Assembly (NCBI GenBank): GCA_023023105.1
Contig: CP083824.1
Location: 4,340,001-4,404,000, forward strand
Source of the DNA: Enterobacter ludwigii
GTDB taxonomy: Bacteria; Pseudomonadota; Gammaproteobacteria; Enterobacterales; Enterobacteriaceae
Reading direction: 5' to 3'
DNA length: 64,000 nt
The notes under the pieces were generated by a model. It was given only the letters and a program-made list of their open reading frames with translations, was not told where the DNA came from and searched no databases. Positions 31,032 through 45,875 of this stretch are shown here, piece after piece; the first letter of the stretch is position 1, and each line of letters begins with the position of its first letter. The position numbers and the translations under genes are program-made.

Positions 31032-32540
31032 ATGGAAACCAAAGATCTGATTGTGATAGGCGGTGGCATCAACGGTGCCGGTATTGCGGTCGATGCCGCA
31101 GGACGCGGATTATCCGTACTGATGCTGGAAGCTAACGATCTCGCCTGCGCGACGTCGTCCGCCAGCTCCAAACTGATTCACGGTGGCCTGCGCTACCTGG
31201 AACACTACGAATTCCGCCTGGTCAGCGAAGCGCTGGCTGAACGTGAAGTATTGTTGAAAATGGCACCGCATCTGGCGATTCCGATGCGTTTCCGTCTGCC
31301 CCATCGCCCGCATCTGCGTCCGGCCTGGATGATCCGAATCGGTCTGTTTATGTACGATCACCTGGGTAAACGCACCAGTCTGCCGGGTTCGAACGGTTTG
31401 CGTTTTGGTTCAGAATCGGTCCTTAAACCTGAAATCGTGCGCGGATTCGAATATTCCGACTGCTGGGTGGACGATGCGCGTCTGGTTCTGGCGAACGCAC
31501 AGATGGTGGTGAAGAAAGGCGGCGAGGTGAAAACCCGCACCCGCGCGACCTCTGCTCGTCGTGAAAACGGTCTGTGGATTGTCGACGCGGAAGACATCGA
31601 TACCGGCGAGAAATTCAGCTGGAAAGCACGCGGCCTGGTCAACGCCACCGGTCCGTGGGTGAAACAGTTCTTTGACGAAGGCATGCACCTACCTTCACCG
31701 TACGGTATTCGCCTGATCAAAGGCAGCCATATTGTGGTGCCGCGCGTACATACTCAGAAGCAGGCTTATATTCTGCAGAACGAAGATAAACGCATCGTGT
31801 TTGTGATCCCGTGGATGGACGAGTTTTCGATTATCGGCACCACCGACGTGGAGTACAAAGGCGATCCGAAAAACGTTGAGATCGACGAGAGCGAGGTCAA
31901 CTACCTGCTGAAAGTGTATAACGCGCACTTTAAGAAACAGCTGTCTCGTAATGATGTGGTCTGGACTTACTCCGGCGTGCGTCCGCTGTGCGATGACGAA
32001 TCGGATTCACCGCAGGCCATCACCCGCGACTATACGCTTGATATTCACGACGTAGATGGGCAGGCACCGCTGCTGTCGGTGTTTGGCGGCAAACTCACCA
32101 CTTATCGTAAGCTGGCCGAGCACGCGCTGGAAAAACTGGTGCCGTACTATAAAGGCATTGGTCCGGCATGGACCAAAGGTGCCGTGCTCCCTGGCGGAGA
32201 TATCGGGGATAACCGCGATGATTATGCCGCGAAGCTGCGTCGCCGCTATCCGTTCATCACCGAAGGGATGGCACGCCATTATGCCCGTACTTACGGTAGC
32301 AACACGGAGTGGATCCTGGGTGAAGCCAAAGAGATTGCCGATCTGGGCGAACATTTCGGCCATGAACTGTACGAAGCCGAGTTGCGTTATCTGGTTGAAC
32401 ACGAGTGGGTGCGCCGCCTGGATGACGCCATCTGGCGTCGTACTAAAGAAGGGATGTGGCTGGATGCCGAGCAGCAGTCTCGCGTGGCGCAGTGGTTACT
32501 GCAAAATGCGGGGAAGCGTGAGCTGTCGCTAGCGTCCTGA
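31032..32540 (+). CDS. glpD: Aerobic glycerol-3-phosphate dehydrogenase
   Basis: A 502-residue peripheral inner-membrane flavoprotein that oxidises glycerol-3-phosphate to dihydroxyacetone phosphate and passes electrons to quinone. The FAD-binding GGGINGAG motif is at residues 10-17; SSKLIHGGLRYLE near residue 45 is the family signature; GGKLTTYR near 355 completes the FAD site. The upstream in-frame ATG at 31017 is less likely: GAGGG sits before the ATG at 31032 and the product then starts METKDLIVIG. One residue longer than E. coli. Confidence 0.97.
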   Translation: METKDLIVIGGGINGAGIAVDAAGRGLSVLMLEANDLACATSSASSKLIHGGLRYLEHYEFRLVSEALAEREVLLKMAPHLAIPMRFRLPHRPHLRPAWMIRIGLFMYDHLGKRTSLPGSNGLRFGSESVLKPEIVRGFEYSDCWVDDARLVLANAQMVVKKGGEVKTRTRATSARRENGLWIVDAEDIDTGEKFSWKARGLVNATGPWVKQFFDEGMHLPSPYGIRLIKGSHIVVPRVHTQKQAYILQNEDKRIVFVIPWMDEFSIIGTTDVEYKGDPKNVEIDESEVNYLLKVYNAHFKKQLSRNDVVWTYSGVRPLCDDESDSPQAITRDYTLDIHDVDGQAPLLSVFGGKLTTYRKLAEHALEKLVPYYKGIGPAWTKGAVLPGGDIGDNRDDYAAKLRRRYPFITEGMARHYARTYGSNTEWILGEAKEIADLGEHFGHELYEAELRYLVEHEWVRRLDDAIWRRTKEGMWLDAEQQSRVAQWLLQNAGKRELSLAS

Positions 32541-32551
32541 TGTGAAAAAAT

Positions 32552-32621
32552 GCCCGGTGGGGCTACGCTTACCGGGCCTACGGGATCAAGTAGGCCGGGT
32601 AAGGCGAAGCCGCCACCCGGC
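32552..32621. repeat. BIME: paired REP units between glpD and glgP
   Basis: GCCCGGTGGGGCTACGCTTA and its inverted partner GGTAAGGCGAAGCCGCCACC are separated by a short GTAGG spacer, between two convergent genes. Same class as 28782-28850. Confidence 0.8.
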
Positions 32622-32628
32622 TTTGTTT

Positions 32629-35094
<2,466 letters not shown>

Positions 35095-36528
35095 TTACAT
35101 CAAGCGTTGATAAAGATCGCGGTATGACTGCGCCGCAACGTGCCAGCTAAAGTCCATGCTCATCGCCTGGCGCTGAACATAACGCCACAAGGAAGGCCGG
35201 GACCATAAAACAAAAGCACGCCGAATCGCCCGTAACAACGACCAGGCATTACTGTCTTCAAACACAAACCCGCTGGCGATACCGTCCGCCAGGTTTTCCA
35301 GAGAGCTGTCGGAAACCGTGTCAGCCAGCCCACCCGTGCGACGCACCAGCGGTAACGTGCCGTATTTCAGGCCGTAGAGTTGCGTCAGGCCGCAGGGTTC
35401 GAAACGGCTTGGCACCAGGATGACGTCCGCGCCGCCCATAATGCGGTGCGAAAACGCCTCGTGATAGCCAATCTGCACCCCAACCTGACCGGGATGTTCC
35501 GCCGCCGCAGCCAGAAAACCTTCCTGCAATACCGGGTCGCCCGCGCCGAGCAGAGCCAGTTGCCCTCCCTGTTCCAGTAAACCAGGCAGCGCTTCCAGCA
35601 CCAGATCCAGCCCTTTCTGGCTGGTCAGACGGCTGACCACGGCGAACAACGGGACTTTGTCGTTCACCTTCAGACCCATGGCAATTTGCAGCTGGCGCTT
35701 GTTTTCGGCTTTGTCCTCGACCGAATCACGGCCATAGCGCGACGCCAGCAGGAGATCGGTTTCCGGGCTCCAGATCTTTTCATCCACACCGTTCAAAATA
35801 CCCGACAGGCGCCCTTCACGATGCCGCTGTCGCAGTAGCCCTTCCAGACCATAACCAAACTCCGGCTGGGTAATTTCCCGGGCGTAAGTCGGGCTCACGG
35901 CGGTAATATGATCGGCATAGTAAAGCCCGGCTTTCAGGAACGAGATCTGCCCGTTAAACTCCAGCCCGTGCATGTTATAGAACGACAATGGCAGATCGAT
36001 TTCATGCATGTGATGGGCATAGTACATCCCCTGATATGCCAGGTTATGCACGGTAAAGACTGACCTGGCCGGGTGGCCGCGCGCGGCCAGATACGCCGGG
36101 GCAAGCCCGGCGTGCCAGTCGTGCGCGTGCACCACATCCGGACGCCAGAACGGATCCAGCCCCGTCGCCATTTCTGCACCGACCCAGCCGAGCAACGCAA
36201 AGCGCAGTACGTTGTCCGGGTAAGCAAACAGGTTGGTGTCGTGATACGGACTCCCGGGCCTGTCGTATAAGTGCGGCGCGTCAATCAGGTAGATCCCAAC
36301 GCCGTTGTAATGTCCAAACAGCAGGGTGATGCGCCCGGCAAAAGTCTCACGACGCGTCACCACTTTTGCATCAGGAATACCACGCCGGATATCCGGAAAT
36401 GCGGGCAGCAGGACTCGGGTATCCACCCCTCCGGCGATTTGCGCCGCCGGTAATGCACCAAGAACATCCGCCAGGCCGCCCGTTTTTAACAACGGGAACA
36501 TCTCAGAACATACGTGTAAAACCTGCAT
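35095..36528 (-). CDS. glgA: Glycogen synthase (ADP-glucose)
   Basis: A 477-residue GT5 enzyme extending alpha-1,4-glucan from ADP-glucose. The KTGGL nucleotide-sugar motif begins at K15, and the C-terminal STGGL-like RTGGLADTV near residue 380 and EPCGL near 377 complete the active site. Two adjacent ATG codons exist (36531 and 36528); AGGAG two bases before the first but five before the second favours 36528, which also matches E. coli. The start overlaps the glgC stop. Partner of GlgC and GlgB in synthesis. Confidence 0.97.
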   Translation of the reverse strand: MQVLHVCSEMFPLLKTGGLADVLGALPAAQIAGGVDTRVLLPAFPDIRRGIPDAKVVTRRETFAGRITLLFGHYNGVGIYLIDAPHLYDRPGSPYHDTNLFAYPDNVLRFALLGWVGAEMATGLDPFWRPDVVHAHDWHAGLAPAYLAARGHPARSVFTVHNLAYQGMYYAHHMHEIDLPLSFYNMHGLEFNGQISFLKAGLYYADHITAVSPTYAREITQPEFGYGLEGLLRQRHREGRLSGILNGVDEKIWSPETDLLLASRYGRDSVEDKAENKRQLQIAMGLKVNDKVPLFAVVSRLTSQKGLDLVLEALPGLLEQGGQLALLGAGDPVLQEGFLAAAAEHPGQVGVQIGYHEAFSHRIMGGADVILVPSRFEPCGLTQLYGLKYGTLPLVRRTGGLADTVSDSSLENLADGIASGFVFEDSNAWSLLRAIRRAFVLWSRPSLWRYVQRQAMSMDFSWHVAAQSYRDLYQRLM

Positions 36529-37823
36529 CATCGCTCCTGTTTGATCTGCAGCTTCCGCAACATTTCCCGTGTTACTAACACGATTCCCTCTTCCGAACGG
36601 TAGAAGCGACGCGCGTCTTCTTCCGCATTTTCACCAATGACCATCCCCTCAGGAATGACACAGGCGCGGTCGATAACGCAACGACGCAGGCGACACGAAC
36701 GTCCTACCCAGACATCCGGCAATAAGACTGCCGAATCAATATTACAGAATGAATTTATCCGCACGCGGGGGAACAGCACTGACTGCACCACCACCGACCC
36801 TGAAATAATGCATCCGCCAGAGACCAGCGAGTTCAGTGTCATACCGTGGCTACCTGAACGGTCCTGAACGAATTTGGCTGGCGGCAGCGATTCCATATGA
36901 GTACGAATCGGCCAGTTCTGATCGTACATATCCAGCTCAGGGGTCACCGAAGCCAGGTCGAGGTTCGCCTTCCAGTACGCCTCCAGCGTTCCCACATCGC
37001 GCCAGTAAGGTTCCGCATTTGGGTCGGATTGCACGCAGGACAACGGGAAGGGATGTGCATACGCCATGCCAGCTTGCGTAATTTTCGGGATGATATCTTT
37101 GCCAAAGTCATGGCTGGAGTTTTCGTCTTTGTCGTCTTCTTCGAGCAGTTCATAAAGGTAATCTGCATCAAAGACATAGATCCCCATACTGGCGAGTGAC
37201 TTCGTATCATCTCCCGGCATGGTCGGTGGGTTTGCAGGTTTTTCGACGAAGTCGATAATTTTGTCGTCCGCATCCACGTGCATTACGCCAAATGCCGTCG
37301 CTTCAGCAACGGGCACCGGCAAACACGCCACGGTGCAACGCGCCCCTTTTTCGACATGGTCGATGAGCATGTGGGAGTAGTCTTGCTTGTAAATATGATC
37401 CCCGGCGAGGATCACGATGTATTCCGCGTTATAACGACGAATGATATCAAGGTTTTGCGTCACCGCATCCGCCGTGCCCCGGTACCAGTTTTCGCCGTGA
37501 ACGCGCTGCTGGGCCGGAAGAAGATCGACAAACTCATTCATCTCTTCGCTGAAGAAGGACCAGCCACGCTGGATATGCTGCACCAGCGTGTGTGATTGAT
37601 ACTGCGTAATGACGCCAATGCGGCGGATGCCAGAGTTGAGGCAATTGGAGAGTGCGAAATCAATGATACGGAACTTACCACCAAAGTGAACAGCCGGCTT
37701 GGCGCGTTTGATGGTCAAATCTTTCAGACGGGTACCACGCCCACCAGCGAGTATCAGGGCAACCGTTTTTAATGGTAGCTGGCGTGCCAACATTAAGGGA
37801 TCGTTCTTCTCTAATCTAACCAT
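36528..37823 (-). CDS. glgC: Glucose-1-phosphate adenylyltransferase
   Basis: A 431-residue allosteric enzyme making ADP-glucose, the committed step of bacterial glycogen synthesis. The pyrophosphorylase motif [10 protein letters not shown] is at about residues 26-35, the fructose-1,6-bisphosphate-linked K39 follows, and the left-handed beta-helix lies at the C-terminus ([11 protein letters not shown] on). The frame is open 36 bases upstream, but AAGGAGTTAGTC before the ATG at 37823 fixes the start. It lies 17 bp after glgX and overlaps glgA. Confidence 0.97.
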   Translation of the reverse strand: MVRLEKNDPLMLARQLPLKTVALILAGGRGTRLKDLTIKRAKPAVHFGGKFRIIDFALSNCLNSGIRRIGVITQYQSHTLVQHIQRGWSFFSEEMNEFVDLLPAQQRVHGENWYRGTADAVTQNLDIIRRYNAEYIVILAGDHIYKQDYSHMLIDHVEKGARCTVACLPVPVAEATAFGVMHVDADDKIIDFVEKPANPPTMPGDDTKSLASMGIYVFDADYLYELLEEDDKDENSSHDFGKDIIPKITQAGMAYAHPFPLSCVQSDPNAEPYWRDVGTLEAYWKANLDLASVTPELDMYDQNWPIRTHMESLPPAKFVQDRSGSHGMTLNSLVSGGCIISGSVVVQSVLFPRVRINSFCNIDSAVLLPDVWVGRSCRLRRCVIDRACVIPEGMVIGENAEEDARRFYRSEEGIVLVTREMLRKLQIKQER

Positions 37824-37840
37824 GACTAACTCCTTTTTTA

Positions 37841-39810
<1,970 letters not shown>

Positions 39811-39814
<4 letters not shown>

Positions 39815-41997
39815 TCCCCCTCCCGCATCAGCCAGATGGTGCCAAGCGGCGGTAGCGTGAGACTCAGAGAGTTTGGCCGCCCGTGACTTTCGATAGCATC
39901 GCTTTGCACCAGACCACCATTACCGGTATTGCTTCCGTGGTAGTGCATGGAATCGGTATTCAGGATTTCGCGCCATTTACCCGGCTGGTTAATGCCGAAG
40001 CGATAGTGCTGGCGCGGCACCGGCGTGAAGTTGCTGGCGACGATGATCTCGTTACCCGCTTTATCTCGCCGCACAAAGACAAACACCGAGCGCTCATGGT
40101 CATCCACCACCAGCCACTCAAAGCCGTACGGGTCAAAATCGAGTTCGTGCAGCGCTTTGTGATGACGATAGGTCAGGTTCAGGTCACGCACCAGACGTTG
40201 CACGCCGTGGTGCCAGTTGTCACCGCCTTCCAGCAGATGCCAGTCGAGGCTGGCGTCGTGGTTCCACTCGCGTCCCTGAGCGAACTCATTGCCCATAAAC
40301 AGCAGTTTTTTGCCCGGGAACGCAAACATCCAGCCGTAGTAGGCGCGCAGGTTGGCAAATTTCTGCCACGCATCGCCCGGCATGCGGTCAAGAATGGATT
40401 TTTTGCCGTGTACCACTTCATCATGCGACAGCGGCAGCATGAAGTTTTCGGTGTAGTTGTAGAGCATCCCGAACGTCAGCTTGTCGTGATGATACTGACG
40501 ATATACCGGATCGAGCTTCATGTAGTCGAGCGTGTCGTGCATCCAGCCCAGGTTCCACTTGTACCAGAACCCCAGACCGCCTAATGAAGGCGGACGGGAG
40601 ACGCCCGCAAAGTCGGTCGACTCTTCTGCCATTGTTACCGCGCCGTCCACCTGCTCACCGATAATGCGGTTGGTGCTGCGCAGGAACTCAATCGCCTCCA
40701 GGTTTTCACGGCCACCAAACTCATTCGGGATCCACTCTCCCTCTTTGCGGCTGTAATCGCGATAGATCATGGATGCCACCGCATCAACACGCAGAGCATC
40801 AATGCCAAAGCGCTCAATCCAGTACAGGGCATTTCCGACCAGGTAGTTCGCGACTTCGCGGCGACCGTAGTTGTAGATCAGCGTATTCCAGTCCTGGTGA
40901 TAACCTTCTCGCGGGTCGCTGTGCTCGTACAGCTTCGTACCATCAAACTCTGACAAACCAAAGTCATCCGACGGGAAATGGCCTGGCACCCAGTCGAGGA
41001 TCACATTCAGCCCGGCGGCATGCGCGGCATGGATGAAATAACGGAAGTCATCGCGCGTGCCAAAGCGGCGCGTAGGCGCATACAGCCCGGTTGGCTGATA
41101 ACCCCAGCTACCATCGAACGGATGCTCGTTGACCGGCAACAGCTCAAGGTGAGTAAAGCCCATCCATTTGGCATACGGCACCAGCTGGTCGGCAAGCTCC
41201 CGGTAGCTGAGCCAGAAGTTGTTATCGGTGTGGCGGCGCCATGAGCCAAGATGCACTTCATAGACGGAGATAGGTGCATCGAAGCGGTTGGCCTGTTTGC
41301 GCTCTTCCGTCTGAGTGATCTTCTCTGGCAGGCCACAAATCAGCGATGCCGTATCCGGGCGCATCTGGGCTTCAAAGGCGTACGGGTCGGCTTTAATGCG
41401 CAGCTTGCCGTGGGCATCGATCATCTCGAATTTGTAGAGCTGTCCGTTGTGCGCACCGGGGATAAACAGCTCCCAGATCCCCGTTTCCCGGCGCAGGCGC
41501 ATCGGGTGGCGACGGCCGTCCCAGTAGTTGAATTGTCCGACAACGGAGACGCGTTGGGCGTTGGGTGCCCACACGGCAAACCGCGTGCCGGTGATACCAT
41601 CCATCGTGTCTGCATGGGCACCCAGCGTTTCATAAGGCCGCAAATGGGTTCCTTCAGACAGCAGCCATGCGTCCATCTCCTGCAAAAGAGGACCAAAGCT
41701 GTAGGGATCATCAATGAGATTTTGCTGGCCGTGCCAGATGACGGCGAGCTGATAACGGAAAGGGTTTTTACGACGGGGCATCACGCCAGAGAAGAAACCA
41801 CGCGAGTCGAGGCATTCCAGATTGCCCACTTTGCGGCCGGTTTTGGGTTCGATAACCCACACTTCTGTCGCATCCGGTAACAACGCCCGGACTTCCAGCC
41901 CGGTCTCTGTACGGTGCATCCCCAGCACGGAAAAGGGGTCGGCAAAATGACCCGCAATAAGCGCATTAATCACGTCTCTATCCACACGATCGGACAT
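39811..41997 (-). CDS. glgB: 1,4-alpha-glucan branching enzyme
   Basis: A 728-residue GH13 enzyme making alpha-1,6 branches in glycogen. Two N-terminal CBM48-like modules precede the barrel; the nucleophile lies in [12 protein letters not shown] (D405 by E. coli numbering), the acid/base in MAEESTDF (E458) and the transition-state Asp in LSHDEVVHG (D526). The frame is open 78 bases upstream, but the ATG at 41997 has AGGAT before it and restores the E. coli length exactly. First gene of glgBXCAP. Confidence 0.97.
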
Positions 41998-42185
41998 GGT
42001 ATTCATCCTGTTTTTTATGTCGTCCTTTTTTAGCGCCTGGGACGACTTTAATGTGACCTGAACGAGCATCCTCACAGCCCGTCCTAACCTCAGGTAAGAA
42101 ATGACTCTTCCTTAAAGCATAGCCAACGCTCTAAATGACTCCTGATAAAAAATAAGACATACGCGTTTTACTCCATGTAGTACGC

Positions 42186-42211
42186 AAAAAAAGGGGGTGA
42201 AAATCACCCCC
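42186..42211 (-). terminator. Rho-independent terminator of asd
   Basis: On the minus strand GGGGGTGA-TTT-TCACCCCC forms an 8-bp stem followed directly by seven T residues, 16 bp after the asd stop. Confidence 0.9.
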
Positions 42212-42227
42212 GGTCGTTAACAAATTA

Positions 42228-43331
42228 TTACGCCAGCTGGCGCAGCATGCGGCGCAGCGGCTCGGCGGCACCCCATAAGAGCTGGTCGCCAACGGTGAAC
42301 GCGGAGAGGTACTCCGGCCCCATGTTCAGCTTACGCAGACGGCCGACAGGCGTGGTCAACGTGCCGGTCACGGCTGCAGGGGTCAGTTCACGCATGGTGA
42401 TATCGCGATCGTTTGGTACCACTTTCGCCCACGGGTTGTGTGCAGCCAGCAGCTCTTCCACGGTCGGAATAGACACATCTTTTTTCAGTTTAAGGGTGAA
42501 GGCCTGGCTGTGGCAGCGCAGCGCGCCAATGCGCACGCACAGGCCATCAACCGGAATAGTATTCGCGGTGGCGAGAATTTTGTTGGTCTCGGCCTGGCCC
42601 TTCCACTCTTCGCGAGTCTGGCCGTTATCCAGCTGTTTATCGATCCACGGGATCAGGCCACCGGCCAGCGGTACGCCGAAGTTATCCACCGGCAGCTCGC
42701 CGCTGCGGGTCAGCTGGGTGACTTTACGCTCGATATCCAGAATCGCGGACGCCGGGTCTGCCAGCTCGGTCGCGACGCTCTGGTGCAGCTGGCCCATCTG
42801 GGTCAGCAGCTCGCGCATATGACGCGCACCGCCGCCGGAAGCCGCCTGGTACGTCGCCACGGAGACCCACTCCACCAGATCTTGCGAGAACAAGCCGCCC
42901 AGAGACATCAGCATCAGGCTGACGGTGCAGTTACCGCCAACAAAGGTTTTCACGCCGTTGTTCAGGCCGTCGGTGATCACGCCCTGGTTAACCGGGTCAA
43001 GAATGATGATGGCATCGTCTTTCATGCGAAGCGAAGAGGCCGCGTCAATCCAGTAGCCCTGCCAGCCGCTTTCACGCAGCTTTGGATAGATTTCGTTGGT
43101 ATAATCGCCGCCCTGGCACGTGACAATAATATCGAGTGCCTTCAGCGCTTCCAGATCGTAAGCATCCTGCAACGTGCCTGTGGTACCACCAAAGGACGGA
43201 GCAGCCTGGCCGAGCTGGGAAGTGGAGAAGAAGACCGGGCGGATAGCGTCGAAATCGCGCTCTTCAACCATGCGTTGCATGAGTACAGAGCCGACCATAC
43301 CGCGCCAGCCGATAAAACCAACGTTTTTCAT
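42228..43331 (-). CDS. asd: Aspartate-semialdehyde dehydrogenase
   Basis: A 367-residue NADPH-dependent enzyme reducing aspartyl phosphate, shared by lysine, diaminopimelate, methionine and threonine synthesis. The Rossmann motif GWRGMVGS is at residues 8-15, and the catalytic cysteine is C135 in GGNCTVSLM. Active-site histidine region RCHSQAFT lies near 272. Length equals the E. coli protein. It is a single-gene unit with its own terminator, 230 bp from the glgB start. Confidence 0.97.
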   Translation of the reverse strand: MKNVGFIGWRGMVGSVLMQRMVEERDFDAIRPVFFSTSQLGQAAPSFGGTTGTLQDAYDLEALKALDIIVTCQGGDYTNEIYPKLRESGWQGYWIDAASSLRMKDDAIIILDPVNQGVITDGLNNGVKTFVGGNCTVSLMLMSLGGLFSQDLVEWVSVATYQAASGGGARHMRELLTQMGQLHQSVATELADPASAILDIERKVTQLTRSGELPVDNFGVPLAGGLIPWIDKQLDNGQTREEWKGQAETNKILATANTIPVDGLCVRIGALRCHSQAFTLKLKKDVSIPTVEELLAAHNPWAKVVPNDRDITMRELTPAAVTGTLTTPVGRLRKLNMGPEYLSAFTVGDQLLWGAAEPLRRMLRQLA

Positions 43332-43508
43332 AGCATTTTTTTCCTGCAGAGGGTGTGTGCTGTTTGTGCAAGCCAGTATTGAACTGGGATATGCTTCACA
43401 TTACAAAATGCTGCCAAAGTCGCAAGCGAAATTAATCGATGATTGCCCGGCAATCAGAAAAAGAGCTAATCATCATAATAACCATAGAGAGTTTCAGGGA
43501 TAATTTAC

Positions 43509-44102
43509 ATGAGTGAAATCATTTCCGCGGCGGTTTTATTGATCCTGATAATGGATCCACTCGGAAACCTGCCGATCTTCATGTCGGTGCTGAAGCACAC
43601 CGAGCCAAAGCGCCGTCGGGCGATCATGATCCGCGAGCTGCTTATCGCGCTGCTGGTGATGTTTATCTTCCTGTTTGCGGGCGAAAAAATCCTCGCCTTC
43701 CTGAACCTGCGTGCCGAAACCGTGTCGATTTCCGGCGGGATTATCCTGTTCCTGATTGCCATAAAGATGATTTTCCCGAGCGCGGAAGGCAGCAGCAGCG
43801 GCCTGCCTGCGGGTGAAGAGCCATTTATTGTGCCGCTGGCGATTCCTCTCGTCGCCGGGCCGACCATTCTGGCGACGCTGATGCTGCTGTCACATCAGTA
43901 TCCGAACCAGATGAGCCATCTGGTGATTGCCCTGCTGATCGCCTGGGGTGGGACATTTATCATCCTGCTGCAGTCGTCCCTGTTCCTGCGCCTGCTGGGT
44001 GAGAAAGGGGTGAACGCGCTGGAACGCCTGATGGGGCTGATTCTGGTGATGATGGCGACGCAGATGTTCCTGGACGGGATACGGACGTGGATGAAGGGGT
44101 GA
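43509..44102 (+). CDS. yhgN: MarC-family inner-membrane protein YhgN
   Basis: A 197-residue polytopic protein with about six transmembrane helices: residues 4-24, 38-60, 68-90, 105-130, 140-160 and 175-195. The MarC/UPF0056 family is conserved but its function is unknown, and earlier links to multiple antibiotic resistance were not upheld. LILIMDPLGNLPIF near the start and IPLVAGPTILATLM are the two related half motifs of the family. Divergent from asd. Confidence 0.93.
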   Translation: MSEIISAAVLLILIMDPLGNLPIFMSVLKHTEPKRRRAIMIRELLIALLVMFIFLFAGEKILAFLNLRAETVSISGGIILFLIAIKMIFPSAEGSSSGLPAGEEPFIVPLAIPLVAGPTILATLMLLSHQYPNQMSHLVIALLIAWGGTFIILLQSSLFLRLLGEKGVNALERLMGLILVMMATQMFLDGIRTWMKG

Positions 44103-44106
44103 CGTT

Positions 44107-44150
44107 CTCCCTCTCCCGAAAGGAGAGGGTCGGAGTGAGGGCATCAGGCC
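44107..44150 (+). repeat. Palindromic intergenic repeat, full copy C
   Basis: CCCTCTCC-CGAA-GGAGAGGG core with GGAGTGAGGGCATCAGGCC tail, filling almost the whole 63-bp gap between convergent yhgN and tusA. Confidence 0.8.
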
Positions 44151-44165
44151 GCAGGGGCTGCCCAT

Positions 44166-44408
44166 CTACCCCTTACGAATCAAATACCGGTACGGCATCG
44201 CTTCAGTCTGCTGAGCCACCAGCTCATGCTCCATAAAGGTACAAAATCCGGGGATATCGCGGGTGGTCGCCGGGTCGTCGGCGATGATCAGCAGCGTTTC
44301 GCCGGATTGCATGTTACGCACGGTTTTGCGCACCATCATTACCGGCTCCGGGCAGCGAAGGCCCTGGGCATCAAGAGTGTGGTCCGGGCTGGAAAACAGG
44401 TCGGTCAT
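44166..44408 (-). CDS. tusA: Sulfur carrier protein TusA
   Basis: An 80-residue SirA-like protein accepting persulfide sulfur from IscS and passing it to TusBCD for tRNA 2-thiouridine formation, and also to molybdopterin synthesis. The acceptor cysteine is C19 in GLRCPEPVM. One residue shorter at the C-terminus than E. coli. Single gene; zntA, its E. coli neighbour downstream, is not present here. Confidence 0.95.
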   Translation of the reverse strand: MTDLFSSPDHTLDAQGLRCPEPVMMVRKTVRNMQSGETLLIIADDPATTRDIPGFCTFMEHELVAQQTEAMPYRYLIRKG

Positions 44409-44575
44409 GATTTTCTCGGTCAGGTAAAAACGGCTGTAGTTTACGCCCCGTAGCGATCAATGCAAACCAGGTTAACGATTGCGTAAAAACTAACCATTGC
44501 AATGTCTGCCCAAAGCAGTATCATGCTGCGGTTTTTATTGGGTTCCCTCACCCCAACGTATAAAAAGGTCACAAT

Positions 44576-45241
44576 ATGACGCAGTTTTCTGAATCTCAGC
44601 GCGTAAAAGCGTTGTTCTGGCTTTCGCTTTTTCATCTGCTGGTGATCACCTCCAGCAACTATCTGGTACAGCTTCCCATCTCCATTTTTGGTTTTCATAC
44701 CACCTGGGGGGCGTTCAGTTTTCCGTTTATTTTCCTCGCCACCGATTTGACCGTGCGAATTTTTGGCGCACCGCTGGCTCGCCGCATTATTTTTGCGGTC
44801 ATGCTCCCGGCGCTGTTCGTGTCTTACGTGATTTCGTCCCTGTTCTATATGGGCAGTTGGCAGGGTTTTGAGGCGCTAACCCACTTCAACCTGTTTGTCG
44901 CCCGAATCGCCACCGCAAGCTTTATGGCTTATGCGCTGGGGCAGATCCTCGACGTGCATGTGTTTAACCGCCTGCGTCAGAATCACCGCTGGTGGATGGC
45001 CCCGACCGCCTCGACGCTGTTCGGTAACGTGAGCGATACGCTGGCCTTCTTCTTCATCGCCTTCTGGCACAGCCCGGATGCGTTCATGGCCGAGCACTGG
45101 ATGGAGATCGCCCTGGTGGACTACTGCTTCAAGGTGCTCATCAGTATTGTCTTCTTCCTGCCAATGTACGGTGTGCTGCTGAATATGCTGCTGAAAAGGC
45201 TGGCAGATAAATCTGAAATCACGGCATTGCAGGCTGGTTAA
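44576..45241 (+). CDS. yhhQ: YhhQ, queuosine-precursor transporter (VUT/DUF165 family)
   Basis: A 221-residue inner-membrane protein with about six helices. E. coli YhhQ imports the queuosine precursors preQ0 and preQ1. Family features include the acidic ATDLTVR segment near residue 56 and GNVSDTLAFFFIAFW near 151. It is divergent from tusA and is followed after 72 bp by dcrB. Confidence 0.92.
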   Translation: MTQFSESQRVKALFWLSLFHLLVITSSNYLVQLPISIFGFHTTWGAFSFPFIFLATDLTVRIFGAPLARRIIFAVMLPALFVSYVISSLFYMGSWQGFEALTHFNLFVARIATASFMAYALGQILDVHVFNRLRQNHRWWMAPTASTLFGNVSDTLAFFFIAFWHSPDAFMAEHWMEIALVDYCFKVLISIVFFLPMYGVLLNMLLKRLADKSEITALQAG

Positions 45242-45313
45242 GGGTTCGCTTTATCAGTTGTGATAAGATGAGCGAATGAGCCGTTATGGCCGTTTATCGA
45301 AAGGAAGAAGTCA

Positions 45314-45871
45314 ATGCGCAATCTGGTTAAATATGTCGGGATTGGCCTGCTGGTTGTGGGTCTTGCAGCCTGTGATAACAGCGACACGAAAACGCCTGCT
45401 CAGGGTGCATCTGCAGAGAGCAATGCGACCGGTCAGCCGGTGAATCTGCTGGATGGCAAACTCAGTTTCTCTCTGCCAGCCGATATGACTGACCAGAGCG
45501 GTAAGCTGGGCACTCAGGCGAACAATATGCACGTTTATTCCGACGCAACCGGGCAGAAAGCCGTCATTGTGATTGTGGGTGACGACACCAGCGAAGATCT
45601 GAGCGTACTGTCAAAACGTCTGGAAGATCAGCAGCGCAGCCGCGACCCGCAGCTGCAGGTGGTGACCAATAAGTCCATCGAACTGAAAGGCCACACGCTG
45701 CAACAGCTGGATAGCATCATCTCCGCAAAAGGCCAGACCGCGTACTCGTCTGTGGTGCTGGGTAAGGTCGATAACAAACTGCTGACTATGCAGATCACCC
45801 TGCCAGCGGACGATCAGCAGAAAGCGCAGACTGCGGCTGAAAACATCATTAACACCCTCGTGATCCAGTAA
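45314..45871 (+). CDS. dcrB: DcrB, periplasmic-facing lipoprotein
   Basis: A 185-residue lipoprotein: signal peptide [20 protein letters not shown] with lipobox LAAC, so C20 should be acylated. E. coli DcrB is needed for infection by phages C1 and C6 and supports lipoprotein maturation in some backgrounds. The mature domain is conserved with E. coli from [19 protein letters not shown] onward. AAAGGAAGAAGTCA precedes the start. Its terminator lies inside the 3' end of the convergent yhhS. Confidence 0.94.
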   Translation: MRNLVKYVGIGLLVVGLAACDNSDTKTPAQGASAESNATGQPVNLLDGKLSFSLPADMTDQSGKLGTQANNMHVYSDATGQKAVIVIVGDDTSEDLSVLSKRLEDQQRSRDPQLQVVTNKSIELKGHTLQQLDSIISAKGQTAYSSVVLGKVDNKLLTMQITLPADDQQKAQTAAENIINTLVIQ

Positions 45872-45875
45872 TCCT

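Noticed and set aside
42438..43382. 314-residue open frame opposite asd
   Set aside because: Shadow of asd caused by codon bias; composition is typical of an antisense frame.
44441..44698. 85-residue minus-strand frame between tusA and yhhQ
   Set aside because: It runs antisense into the start of yhhQ and lacks a ribosome-binding site; no similarity recognised.
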